From JANWLD01 sp035700225 (GTDB taxonomy: Bacteria > Patescibacteriota > Saccharimonadia > Saccharimonadales > 2-12-FULL-41-12): a stretch of 23,653 bases of DNA. The first letter of the stretch is position 1. Every line of letters starts with the position of its first letter. This document shows positions 7,078 through 13,730 of the stretch, piece after piece. The notes under the pieces were generated by a model that had not been told where the DNA came from, ran no database searches, and worked only from the letters and a program-made list of their open reading frames with translations. The stretch covers positions 1 to 23,653 of the forward strand of contig DASSOT010000074.1 of assembly GCA_035700225.1 (NCBI GenBank), read 5' to 3'. Made by a program: the position numbers and the translations under genes.

Positions 7078-7737
7078 TTAGGGGTTGAAGGACAAGTTAG
7101 GCAATATAATCTTATTAAAATCCCCAACCCTATCCGGAATCATACAATGTATCAGCAACGACTTATCGCGTATAGGCAATATCACTAACGCGCCGGGTTG
7201 GCCGTCTTCTATCTCCCCGTCGAAGCGCACGCCCACTACTGATGGAACTTTAGGCAGTGAATATGCCTTAGCTTTCAGCTTGCCGTCTTCAATCTGGCCG
7301 TCATATTGGGTGATGCTATCGTTATAGGGCTCATCCTCCACGGTTATCTTCAGAGCGGAAAGCGCATCGTCGGCGCCGCTTACCAGGTCCGGATTAGCGA
7401 TGAAGAAATTATCCCCTCCGGTAGTACCGGTGTCCGCATAAGCGCTCCATGTCTTCGGGTATAGAAACGACACGGAACCCAGCTCAGCCGGACCTTTGTA
7501 TGATTTGAGCGGGTACTTTTCTTTTTCTACAAACTCATTGTCCTTTTCGGCGGCAGTGTTCTTCTTTGCCACTTCCACCGCGGCGGCTATCTTCTTGTCT
7601 GCATTGTTCTTGTAATCCTGCCGCGAGACAAAAGCCCACCCTGCAAAACCGAGTGTAAGAACCAGCAATGTCACAGCTGTTACAAGCGATATGAACATGC
7701 CGCTTACGACACCGCTCTCGCTTTGTCTGATTTTCAT
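7078..7737 (-). CDS. Membrane-anchored extracytoplasmic protein of unknown function
   Basis: A 219-residue protein from the ATG at 7737. The N-terminus MKIRQSESGVVSGMFIS (1-17) leads into one long hydrophobic segment (about residues 9-35), after which the chain is expected to be outside the membrane. The linker (about 40-70) is charged and helical. The C-terminal domain (75-219) starts GSVSFLYPKTWSAY, similar in style to PsbP-like or lipoprotein-type domains, but I cannot assign a family. An upstream in-frame extension is possible but unlikely: an extended -10 (TGTTAACAT, 7745-7753) ends 7 nt before this ATG with no Shine-Dalgarno sequence. It lies 25 bp downstream of the methyltransferase gene. 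The N-terminus has Gly-Val near a Glu-containing stretch, but not a clean type IV prepilin cleavage motif. Confidence 0.8.
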   Translation of the reverse strand: MKIRQSESGVVSGMFISLVTAVTLLVLTLGFAGWAFVSRQDYKNNADKKIAAAVEVAKKNTAAEKDNEFVEKEKYPLKSYKGPAELGSVSFLYPKTWSAYADTGTTGGDNFFIANPDLVSGADDALSALKITVEDEPYNDSITQYDGQIEDGKLKAKAYSLPKVPSVVGVRFDGEIEDGQPGALVILPIRDKSLLIHCMIPDRVGDFNKIILPNLSFNP

Positions 7738-7744
7738 AGTTCTT

Positions 7745-7753
7745 ATGTTAACA
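7745..7753 (-). promoter_or_regulatory. Extended -10 promoter, leaderless configuration (membrane-anchored protein)
   Basis: TGTTAACAT on the minus strand, 7 nt before the ATG at 7737. It sits in the 25-bp gap after the methyltransferase stop, so the gene can be expressed independently of xseB. Confidence 0.45.
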
Positions 7754-7762
7754 CAATTTAAT

Positions 7763-8251
7763 CTATTCATAACGGTACAGGAAAACACCGTTTTTCTCTC
7801 TTAGCGGTTTCTTTTTCGCTATCTTATATGCAAAGCTGGCTACTTTGGTCGGCTTTTTCTGGGTTTCGCGCATTTTATTGTCGAACCTGTCCATGAACCT
7901 GTCCATCAGGAACAAGAATACCCCGTCGGCTTCCGGCCACTGTTTGGTCCAGAAATTGCCCCAGATTATTTTGACATTCTTGCGATAACGGAAGGTCACT
8001 ATGAAAGCTACCAGCGCCATCAAAGGGTTAAGTTCCACGCCTACGGCAGTTATACCCCTCCTGGCCGCTTCAGCAAGCACTCTTCCGTCGCCGCAACCCG
8101 GTTCAAACAGCACCTGGCCTTCCTTCAGGTCCAAAAGGTCAAGGGCGGCCTTTCGCTGGGGGCCCAGCGTCGGCAGATACGGTGCCCCGAACAATATCAC
8201 TATGCTGAACAAAGCTACCAGTACGACAAATACCAGATACGCGTATATCAT
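7763..8251 (-). CDS. FAM173-like class I SAM-dependent methyltransferase with N-terminal membrane anchor
   Basis: A 162-residue protein with one N-terminal transmembrane helix (about 3-22) followed by a short Rossmann-type methyltransferase. Motif I is EPGCGDGRVLAEAARRG (50-66) and the acidic end of strand 2 is AVGVELNP (69-76), with E73 expected to bind the ribose of S-adenosylmethionine. The membrane helix, the PQRKAAL pre-domain, the [D/E]xGxGDGR and GVELNP motifs and the small size match the FAM173/ATPSc-KMT group, whose eukaryotic members methylate lysines in mitochondrial membrane proteins. The bacterial substrate is unknown. Its start is 2 nt after the xseB stop, so it is cotranscribed with xseB. 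Start ATG chosen because it gives the full membrane helix. Confidence 0.82.
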   Translation of the reverse strand: MIYAYLVFVVLVALFSIVILFGAPYLPTLGPQRKAALDLLDLKEGQVLFEPGCGDGRVLAEAARRGITAVGVELNPLMALVAFIVTFRYRKNVKIIWGNFWTKQWPEADGVFLFLMDRFMDRFDNKMRETQKKPTKVASFAYKIAKKKPLREKNGVFLYRYE

Positions 8252-8253
8252 CG

Positions 8254-8448
8254 CTATTTAGGCGGTTTCAAGACCTCTATCTTCGCCTTCGCCTTGTCCA
8301 GGTATTTCTCAATCTTTGCCAGTATGTCCTGGGCTTTCTTGTACTGCTCGATTGCTTTGTCTATATCGTCGGTATTGGTTTCCAGCTCCAGCAGTATCTC
8401 GTCCAATTCTTTCTTCAGTTCGCGGTAAGTTTTAGTTTCCTTTGCCAT
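8254..8448 (-). CDS. xseB: Exodeoxyribonuclease VII small subunit
   Basis: A 64-residue, almost entirely helical protein with the XseB pattern: YRELKKELDEILLELE (8-23), then DDIDKAIEQYKKAQDIL (27-43) and a basic tail. XseB binds the long helical arm of XseA to form exonuclease VII, which degrades single-stranded DNA to oligonucleotides. It lies 44 bp downstream of xseA on the same strand, which supports the call. TAAAAT at 8456-8461 ends 7 nt before its ATG and no Shine-Dalgarno sequence is seen, so besides read-through from xseA there may be a leaderless transcript of xseB with the methyltransferase. Confidence 0.93.
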   Translation of the reverse strand: MAKETKTYRELKKELDEILLELETNTDDIDKAIEQYKKAQDILAKIEKYLDKAKAKIEVLKPPK

Positions 8449-8455
8449 TGCTGAT

Positions 8456-8461
8456 ATTTTA
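8456..8461 (-). promoter_or_regulatory. -10 element of xseB, leaderless configuration
   Basis: TAAAAT on the minus strand with 7 nt to the ATG at 8448. Located between xseA and xseB; no convincing -35. Confidence 0.4.
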
Positions 8462-8492
8462 CAATTACCTCTTCACAATTCCTAACTACTAT

Positions 8493-9617
8493 CTACGAAC
8501 TACTATCTGTTACCTCTGCGCTGACCGAGCCGTCAGACAACTCGATAGAAAGTCTACCGGCTTTCTTAGCCGGTTTTACCGATGTTATAAGCTCACCCCT
8601 AGGCCCTCTGACCAGTGCGAAACCCCTGCCCAGAGGAGCATATGGATCCAGAGCTCGCAGAAGCAGTTTTTTCTCCTTGAGCATGAGCTCGTTTTGGACA
8701 AGTATATTATTCAAAGCTTCGCTGATGCCCGCCATGGTCGCGTCCGTTTCCTGTTTTTTAACCGCATAAATGTCGCGTATGGAGCGATACAGGTGTTTCT
8801 TGGCTTCCTGCAACTGCAACTTTTCGTGGTGGGCATCCGGTACCAGTAGTTCCGCCGCGTTGCTCGGCGTACTCGCTTGTTTATCCGCGGCCAGCTCGGC
8901 CAGGCTTACGTCGCGCTCATGGCCTATGGCCACCAATGTCGGAATCCTGCTGGCGGCTACGGCCCGTACCAGCTGTTCCGTACTGAAGGCAGACATATCA
9001 TCCGCACTACCGCCACCGCGTATAAGCACCAATATTTCGGGCGGATCAGCCATCTGGTTGAAATGCTCGATAGCATTTACCAACTGGGCCGGTGCTTCCA
9101 GACCCTGCACCAGGCAGTCGGCCAGCTCGATGTTTATATTGCCCCAGCGCTGGTTCACAATCTTTACAAAATCACTGTAAGCGGCTGATTCTACAGATGT
9201 AATCAGGCCTATTCGTACCGGCGGATAAGGCAAAGGGCGTTTCCTTTCCGCGCTGAAAAGGCCCTCCTTTTCCAGCTTCTTTGCCAGCAGGGTCTGGGCT
9301 TTTGCCAGAGAGCCCTCGCCCACTACTTGCATTGCCGATATATTCACCGAGAAGCCGTATTGCGGGTGCAGTCTGGGCTGGCCGAAGACTTCCAGGTTCA
9401 GTCCGTCCTTCAGAGGCCCGGGCAAAGCCCGCACACTGCCGAAAAACTTCACGCTGGAGCCTTCATCCTTAAGGTCGAAGTACACCCAGCGACCTTTGCT
9501 GATACGGAAATTCGCCAACTCACCCACTATCCCGACGCGCGGATACATCATGTCCAGCGACTGGTTAAAGACCGCTACGAACTCGCTGACGCTGAACGAT
9601 GGGTCGGTGCCTATCAT
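8493..9617 (-). CDS. xseA: Exodeoxyribonuclease VII large subunit
   Basis: Catalytic subunit of exonuclease VII. The N-terminal OB-fold (about 8-100) contains VGELANFRISKGRWVYFDLKD. The central domain holds the family signatures: RIGLITSVESAAYSDF (135-150), ILVLIRGGGSADDMSAF and VAIGHERDVSLAELAADKQASTPSNAAE, the last being the conserved GHExD...D..AD...TP block. A coiled-coil segment (about 265-320) and a short C-terminal strand region with DPYAPLGRGFALVR complete it. At 374 residues it is clearly shorter than the ~450 of E. coli, mainly because the coiled-coil arm is reduced. The ATG has AAGAGG at 9624-9629, 6 nt upstream and overlapping the end of the UPF0104-like gene, so the two genes form one operon. 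Confidence 0.96.
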   Translation of the reverse strand: MIGTDPSFSVSEFVAVFNQSLDMMYPRVGIVGELANFRISKGRWVYFDLKDEGSSVKFFGSVRALPGPLKDGLNLEVFGQPRLHPQYGFSVNISAMQVVGEGSLAKAQTLLAKKLEKEGLFSAERKRPLPYPPVRIGLITSVESAAYSDFVKIVNQRWGNINIELADCLVQGLEAPAQLVNAIEHFNQMADPPEILVLIRGGGSADDMSAFSTEQLVRAVAASRIPTLVAIGHERDVSLAELAADKQASTPSNAAELLVPDAHHEKLQLQEAKKHLYRSIRDIYAVKKQETDATMAGISEALNNILVQNELMLKEKKLLLRALDPYAPLGRGFALVRGPRGELITSVKPAKKAGRLSIELSDGSVSAEVTDSSS

Positions 9618-9620
9618 GGC

Positions 9621-10676
9621 TTACCTCTTCTTCTTTTCCGGCTTCTCCCAGCCGGTGTCATCCAGGGCTTTCTGGTAAAAGTAATATCCTGGAGGCAATT
9701 GTATTACAGAGGTAAGCACTCTGTACATGACAGTGGCTGGGATGCTGATTCCCGGCGGGACGCCGGCTGTCGCCAGTACGGCTACCATCAGGCCTTCGTA
9801 TATTCCTACCCCTCCCGGCAGGACCGAGATTATACCGGCGAAATTTGCAATCACATAAGCTATGATGATGGCGCCCGGGTTGACCGAATGGCCGAAGGCC
9901 AGATAAATCACATACACGCTGGCTATCTCTACCACATTGGCCAGCAAAGAGTACCAGAACCACGGGCCTAGCTTGGTGTAGTTCTTTTTGATTATCTTGT
10001 AATCTTCGTGCAGGTCTAAAAACATCCTGCGCGAAGACGCCACGCTTATTGTTTCCGGGTGTTTCGGTCTTACAACCTGGATGACCCTGTTCACCGCTTT
10101 CGTCGCCCATGTAAAGAACGCGTCTATCCTGTTCCTGCTACCCACTATGTAGGCGGTCAGCCCGGTTCCCACCACTATCAAAGTGGCCAGCGAGCTGGCT
10201 ACAAGTATGGTAAAGTTGCTCACCCTGCCCTCTATGGCAAGAAATATAAGGCCTAAAAATATCAACGCCTGGAAAGAGACAAAAACTCCGATGAACCGCA
10301 TCATCTGCACCAGCGTAGATTTGCCCGCGTTGATGCCGAACTTCTGCATCCTCAGGCCGAAATAAGAAAAACCCGTGACACCGCCGGTGGGAAAGACGTT
10401 GTTCACGAAGTTCACTTCCAAAGATATCCTATACGTCGGCCAATATTTAAGTTTTTTACCTACTATTTTGAAAAGCGACTGGTAAAGCTTGGTATAGGCA
10501 TGATGGTTGATGAATTGGAATATGAGTATCGATATAAGGATTATCGAATTGACTTCAAAAAGCCGGTTAAAGGTATCCGCTATCTGCTCACGCGAGAAAT
10601 ATATCAACAGGACCAGTGCGGCGAAGGTGGCGATGGTTATGCCTTTGCGCCATTTGCTTCCGAGTTTTTCAGCCAT
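9621..10676 (-). CDS. UPF0104 / lysylphosphatidylglycerol-synthase-type transmembrane protein (flippase-like)
   Basis: A 351-residue integral membrane protein with about eight hydrophobic segments and no soluble domain. The family hallmarks are the polar motif NNVFPTGGVTGFSYFGLRM (92-110) and ISVLPGGVGIYEGLMVAVL near 285-303, which correspond to the conserved PxGxxG and PGGxGxxE motifs in YbhN/AglD2/MprF N-terminal domains. Relatives move or accommodate lipids or lipid-linked compounds in the membrane; the substrate here is unknown. It is the first gene of the unit with xseA (3-nt gap). Start ATG at 10676 follows a consensus TATAAT by 7 nt and lacks a Shine-Dalgarno sequence. The pairing with exonuclease VII is probably organisational rather than functional. 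Confidence 0.88.
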   Translation of the reverse strand: MAEKLGSKWRKGITIATFAALVLLIYFSREQIADTFNRLFEVNSIILISILIFQFINHHAYTKLYQSLFKIVGKKLKYWPTYRISLEVNFVNNVFPTGGVTGFSYFGLRMQKFGINAGKSTLVQMMRFIGVFVSFQALIFLGLIFLAIEGRVSNFTILVASSLATLIVVGTGLTAYIVGSRNRIDAFFTWATKAVNRVIQVVRPKHPETISVASSRRMFLDLHEDYKIIKKNYTKLGPWFWYSLLANVVEIASVYVIYLAFGHSVNPGAIIIAYVIANFAGIISVLPGGVGIYEGLMVAVLATAGVPPGISIPATVMYRVLTSVIQLPPGYYFYQKALDDTGWEKPEKKKR

Positions 10677-10683
10677 TCGCTAC

Positions 10684-10689
10684 ATTATA
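10684..10689 (-). promoter_or_regulatory. -10 element, leaderless configuration (UPF0104 gene / xseA operon)
   Basis: Consensus TATAAT on the minus strand, exactly 7 nt before the ATG at 10676. Only a weak -35-like TTTAAC is seen 18 bp further upstream. Confidence 0.55.
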
Positions 10690-10718
10690 AAACAAACGCG
10701 CTCAGCGGTTAAACATGG

Positions 10719-11219
10719 TTATTCCCTGCCCTTGAGCCATCTGGGCGTCATTGCCAGAGCCGTATCGACAGGTTCCGTTTCCGAGCGGTTGCCACTTCGT
10801 ATCTGTTCCAAGCCTCTTCTGTGCCTTTCTTCCGGTGTTTCCATATGTGCAGGCGCAGTCTCCTGCCGGGGTTGTTCACTTTCGGGTTCTTCTTTCTGCC
10901 CCGGTCTGCGGCTTATATTTTCAGGTAAAAGCGGGTTGCCCTCGCCGTCCAAATTTGAGTAATACATAGCTTCATTGACCGCTTGCGCGTGGGTGTTCCT
11001 GGCTTTTCTTATTAGGGTTCCGGCTCTTTTTGTAGCTTCTTTGGCAGTTTCGGCCCCAGGCCCGGACTTGATCGCTTCTATCTTCTTGAGCATGGCTATG
11101 GCTTTCTGCAACCTGTCATAGGTTTGATTGGATTCATATACAGCTTTCCAGGCCGATTCGAAATTGTGCTCAAAAAGCCTGGCTTCCTGCGGAGAGAGTT
11201 TTTCCAAGCTTTTTTTCAT
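10719..11219 (-). CDS. Hypothetical helical protein, translationally coupled to the acetyltransferase
   Basis: Not recognised. From the ATG at 11219 it is 166 residues. Residues 1-95 are predicted helical and rich in Ala, Lys and Glu (coiled-coil-like), containing LSPQEARLFEHNFESAWKAV and a second helix pair to AVNEAMYYSNLDGEG. Residues 100-140 are Glu/Pro/Arg-rich and likely disordered; the end contains ALAMTPRWLKGRE. There is no signal peptide, membrane segment or metal motif. The start is fixed by an ATGA overlap with the acetyltransferase stop (11216-11219), with an AGAGG just before it; an upstream in-frame start would overlap more and is less likely. Same operon as the acetyltransferase; the two may act together, for example as substrate and enzyme, but that is a guess. 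Confidence 0.75.
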   Translation of the reverse strand: MKKSLEKLSPQEARLFEHNFESAWKAVYESNQTYDRLQKAIAMLKKIEAIKSGPGAETAKEATKRAGTLIRKARNTHAQAVNEAMYYSNLDGEGNPLLPENISRRPGQKEEPESEQPRQETAPAHMETPEERHRRGLEQIRSGNRSETEPVDTALAMTPRWLKGRE

Positions 11220-11755
11220 CCTCTGACAACCCACACATTCATCGGACCCCTGCCCGGATACTCTTTAGTTTCCTTCAGTACATATCCGCATTTTTCAGCC
11301 ACGCGGTTGCTGGCGCCGTTTTCCGGCAGAGCCTTGATAAGTATCTGCTTCAGCCCAAGCGTGTTCAAACCGAAGTCTGTCAATCTTTTGACCGCTTTTG
11401 TCGTCAGCCCCCGCCCGTTCAGCTCATTATCCAGCCAGTAGCCTATCTCCGGGTACATCTCATCCTTCAGATGCATTATGCTCATATGCCCGGCTATGCG
11501 GCCGTCGTATATCATGCCGTAGCCGTAAAGAATCTCTTGGTTCTTTTTGTCCAGCGCCGAACGGATGAACTTTTCCGAATCTTTGACCGTGCGGTTATCC
11601 TCCAGCCACGGCATCCAGGGCTTCAGGTATTCCCAATTCTTCTTCGTCAAATCAAACAATTCCTGGGCTTCTTCAGGTTGCAGTTGCCTCAGCACCAGAT
11701 GTTCGTCTACGCGTATCTGCGTGTAAGGTGGCCTTAGCTCCTCTTTTACAGGCAT
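11216..11755 (-). CDS. GNAT-family N-acetyltransferase, RimJ/RimL type
   Basis: A 179-residue single-domain acetyl-CoA-dependent acetyltransferase. The start region RVDEHLVLRQLQPEEAQELFDLTKKNWEYLKPWMPW (15-50) is typical of RimJ/RimL/YdaF-like enzymes that acetylate protein N-termini. The acetyl-CoA-binding turn is ELNGRGLTTKAVKRL (about 111-125, variant of the Q/R-x-x-G-x-G/A motif), and the C-terminal EKCGYVLKETKEYPG is the conserved beta-5/6 region. A ribosomal or other protein target is likely but not provable. Start ATG at 11755: TATACT (11762-11767, minus) ends 6 nt upstream with no Shine-Dalgarno sequence. The gene is divergent from that at 11778 with only 22 bp between the start codons. 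Confidence 0.9.
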   Translation of the reverse strand: MPVKEELRPPYTQIRVDEHLVLRQLQPEEAQELFDLTKKNWEYLKPWMPWLEDNRTVKDSEKFIRSALDKKNQEILYGYGMIYDGRIAGHMSIMHLKDEMYPEIGYWLDNELNGRGLTTKAVKRLTDFGLNTLGLKQILIKALPENGASNRVAEKCGYVLKETKEYPGRGPMNVWVVRG

Positions 11756-11777
11756 ACCGGAAGTATATAATGAACCT
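11756..11777. promoter_or_regulatory. 22-bp divergent promoter with overlapping -10 elements, both leaderless
   Basis: Between the two start codons there is only room for two -10 boxes: TATACT on the minus strand (11762-11767) and TATAAT on the plus strand (11766-11771), which share two base pairs. Each ends 6 nt before its ATG. Any -35 elements must lie inside the coding sequence of the opposite gene; on the plus strand TTTACA at 11745-11750 is the best candidate (15-bp spacer). Simultaneous occupancy by two polymerases is impossible, so the two genes should be mutually exclusive at initiation. Confidence 0.55.
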
Positions 11778-12053
11778 ATGGAAGCGATAAAGATAGCCAG
11801 ATCGGATGAGGACAGTGCAGACTACGTATTCCTGGCCGAGATAGGAGAATACAAATATAAGGTCACTTTCTCCGAGAGCTATTACGAACAACTCACCGCA
11901 GGTAAGATAAGCCCGAAGGAGCTTCTGCGGCGTTCATTCGAATTTCTGATAGAGCGCGAGCCTCCGGCAAGTATAATGCGCCAATTCGAATTACCGGTGA
12001 TAAACCGGTATTTTCCGGAATATGAAGACGAGATAAGACAAGGCGTTCTTTAG
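11778..12053 (+). CDS. Small protein of unrecognised family, paralogue of the 13384-13680 product
   Basis: A 91-residue soluble acidic protein. It is not in a family I recognise, but it aligns over about 70 residues with the protein encoded at 13384-13680: by eye some 30 identities, including YVF, YKYKVTFS, Y..LT.GK, EL...FEFL..RE.P.SI..QFEL and the end FP-Y. The shared pattern suggests two or three beta-strands followed by two helices. No membrane segment or catalytic motif is visible. The ATG is positioned 6 nt after TATAAT and has no Shine-Dalgarno sequence. Being conserved in two diverged copies in one locus is good evidence that it is a real gene. Confidence 0.85.
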   Translation: MEAIKIARSDEDSADYVFLAEIGEYKYKVTFSESYYEQLTAGKISPKELLRRSFEFLIEREPPASIMRQFELPVINRYFPEYEDEIRQGVL

Positions 12054-12707
12054 GAAAAAACCAAATTTCGCACGCTACTTCGTAGCTTTCTGCGACCACC
12101 CTTTTTGAGTCAGCAAAAAGGGTGGAGAAAAACTGACCGGCGGTTGCTTTTCCCTTGGCGCAGATGTTGATACAAAAACAGGCTCGCCTGCAGAACTCCT
12201 CGCCAAAGCATCCCCAATGCTTTGGCTCGTCACACAGCTTCGGCGGCCAAGCACGCCTCTTTTGCACGAACATCTGCCCAGGCTCCAAGCAAAGCCGGGA
12301 AAGGAAAACGCCTCGGCGTTTTCGTAAGCACATTATGGCCCGTCCGTGCCTGATTAGCCTGAATCAGTTTTACAAAGGGGTATACCCGGATAAATGGGTT
12401 TGGGCATTTTCAGCGTCCTGATTGGCGAATGTCAAAAAAACAATTCAAGGCTTGGAAGCGAGCCTAAGCGACTTCCTTAAAAATTAATAAAGAGAGCGGC
12501 CGACCGAAGGGAGTTTTCCAAGCCATTGTTGGCTTTGACTGGTGAGACAATAACGAGGCTGAAACAGCCCAATGGTTTTGCCCCGCTTTTGCCACCAAAA
12601 GCGGGTCGCATGCAAGGCTGAAAGCCGTTGCGAAACCTAGCCGGTGAAACCGGCGCAAAACTGTTGGGTTCTTTAGCAAAGAACAAAGATGTTATATTTA
12701 ATGCAGA
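12054..12707. repeat. 650-bp gene-free, hairpin-dense stretch
   Basis: No convincing gene on either strand; open frames here run through inverted repeats. At least eight perfect stem-loops are present: 12074-12078/12082-12086; 12096-12106/12115-12125 (11 bp); 12179-12183/12186-12190; 12202-12211/12217-12226 (10 bp); 12304-12312/12315-12323; 12582-12591/12596-12605 (10 bp); 12641-12645/12649-12653; 12668-12674/12678-12684. A longer-range pair, 12160-12168 with 12269-12277 (9 bp), encloses two of them, so the left half could fold as a branched structure. None is followed by the T-run of a standard terminator. The density is far above chance and suggests a mosaic of palindromic repeats or a structured RNA. 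Confidence 0.65.
12690..12698 (+). promoter_or_regulatory. Extended -10 promoter of the zinc-ribbon/bPH2 gene
   Basis: TGTTATATT on the plus strand, 9 nt before the ATG at 12708; no Shine-Dalgarno sequence. The predicted leader is about 2 nt. It abuts the last hairpin of the preceding hairpin-rich stretch. Confidence 0.4.
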
Positions 12708-13391
12708 ATGAACCAGATCTACTGCAGTAACTGCGGTAAGCTTATACCGGAAAACTCCAACTTCTGCCGCTTCTGCGGGGCATCTCAGCACGGGCCTCAG
12801 TCCGGGATTTACCAGATAGAGCACCCTACCCTCGGACGGGCGGCAGTACAAGCCGCAGAAAAAGCCCACAAGAACCCATTGTCCGAGGAAAATCCTGACA
12901 ATAGTGAACAATTCATCAAAAGACGCCGTCTGTCACCGAAAGTAAAATTATCTTTCATGGTCAGCTACATGAAGGACCCGTCCGTACTCCTGCTTTTCAT
13001 CTTACTGCTTCTGGGCATAGCCTTCAGCCCGGTCGTGTTTGGCGGAGCTCTGCTGGTGTTTCTTTTGGCCGTATATGTCGTTGCCGCTATATCCTACAAC
13101 CATTTTTTCTACAGCATCGACGAAATGGGATTTCAAGAAGAATACGGCCTGCTTAACACGGTAAAAATCAGCATCCCCTACGGCAAGATTCAAAACGTCA
13201 ACATCACCCGCAGTCCTTTGGATATGGTCTTCGGTCTATACCGTGTATGTATCGAGACTGCTGGCAGTGCCAGCACAGAGGAACAGCATATGGTAGGCGG
13301 CGATACGACCAAAAGCGAAGCCTACCTGCCGGGCGTTACTTTCGAACAGGCAAAGAAAGTCCACGACCTGGTCGTACGCAAAATCAGCTAG
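12708..13391 (+). CDS. Membrane protein with N-terminal zinc ribbon and C-terminal bPH2 (YdbS/YdbT-like) domain
   Basis: A 227-residue protein. Residues 1-25 form a zinc ribbon (C6-x2-C9 ... C20-x2-C23, IYCSNCGKLIPENSNFCRFCG). A charged linker (26-80) leads to two adjacent transmembrane helices (about 93-128, one hairpin). The C-terminal part (about 130-225) is a bacterial PH-like domain of the bPH_2 (DUF304) type with EEYGLLNTVKISIPYGKIQNVNITRSPLDMVFGLYRVCIET as its signature: the IPYxKIQNV and GxxxxxIET strands are characteristic. Function of such proteins is generally unknown; they sit in the cytoplasmic membrane. It converges on the small paralogue gene with an 8-bp overlap of the coding ends (13384-13391). 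Confidence 0.88.
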   Translation: MNQIYCSNCGKLIPENSNFCRFCGASQHGPQSGIYQIEHPTLGRAAVQAAEKAHKNPLSEENPDNSEQFIKRRRLSPKVKLSFMVSYMKDPSVLLLFILLLLGIAFSPVVFGGALLVFLLAVYVVAAISYNHFFYSIDEMGFQEEYGLLNTVKISIPYGKIQNVNITRSPLDMVFGLYRVCIETAGSASTEEQHMVGGDTTKSEAYLPGVTFEQAKKVHDLVVRKIS

Positions 13392-13680
13392 CTAATACTT
13401 TTTGCATCTCATACGGATAGTCGGGGAAATGCTGGCTTACCCTCTGCAATTCAAACTGTTTCAGTATGGATTCCGGACCCTCCCGCTTGAGCAGGAATTC
13501 GAAAGTTTTCTTTACCAACTCCGACGCCGTCGCCTTGCCGCCGGTAAGCTTGCGAAAATACTCCGCACTGAAACTCACCCGGTAGCGATACTTGCCGAAG
13601 CCCACGTCAAAGACGAAATCCGCCAAGCCCTGCGCGGGCAATTCACTGACTTTTATATTATCTTCAATGTATCCGACCAT
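13384..13680 (-). CDS. Small protein of unrecognised family, paralogue of the 11778-12053 product
   Basis: A 98-residue soluble protein from the ATG at 13680, which has GGAGG at 13688-13692 (7-nt spacing); an earlier in-frame ATG at 13728 is disfavoured because it lies upstream of this Shine-Dalgarno sequence and adds residues with no match in the paralogue. Aligns with the 11778-12053 product through FVF..GFGKYRYRVSFS, LTGGKATASEL, FEFLLKREGPESILKQFEL and HFPDYPYEM. The N-terminal ~20 residues differ between the two. No recognised domain. The two copies lie on opposite strands facing each other with the hairpin-rich stretch and the zinc-ribbon gene between them. The coding end overlaps the convergent gene by 8 bp. 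Confidence 0.83.
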   Translation of the reverse strand: MVGYIEDNIKVSELPAQGLADFVFDVGFGKYRYRVSFSAEYFRKLTGGKATASELVKKTFEFLLKREGPESILKQFELQRVSQHFPDYPYEMQKVLAS

Positions 13681-13730
13681 GGGTATACCTCCGGTTATTA
13701 CCTTATTTTTGCTGGAAAAGCGAAGCAAAT

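Noticed and set aside
6799..7127. Two overlapping minus-strand open frames in the repeat region
   Set aside because: Both cross the duplicated block and the inverted repeat; composition is not protein-like and one overlaps the coding end of the 7078 gene.
12096..12125. 11-bp perfect hairpin as an intrinsic terminator for the 11778 gene
   Set aside because: The stem is good, but no T-run follows on the plus strand (the next bases are A-rich), and it belongs to a series of similar hairpins.
11893..12333. Minus-strand open frame of 146 codons
   Set aside because: It runs antisense through the small paralogue gene and then through a series of perfect hairpins; the Cys/Arg/Lys-rich translation is an artefact of the repeats.
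12054..12707. Integron attC array or CRISPR array
   Set aside because: Hairpin sequences differ from one another, there is no regular spacing, no constant repeat, and no integrase or cas gene.
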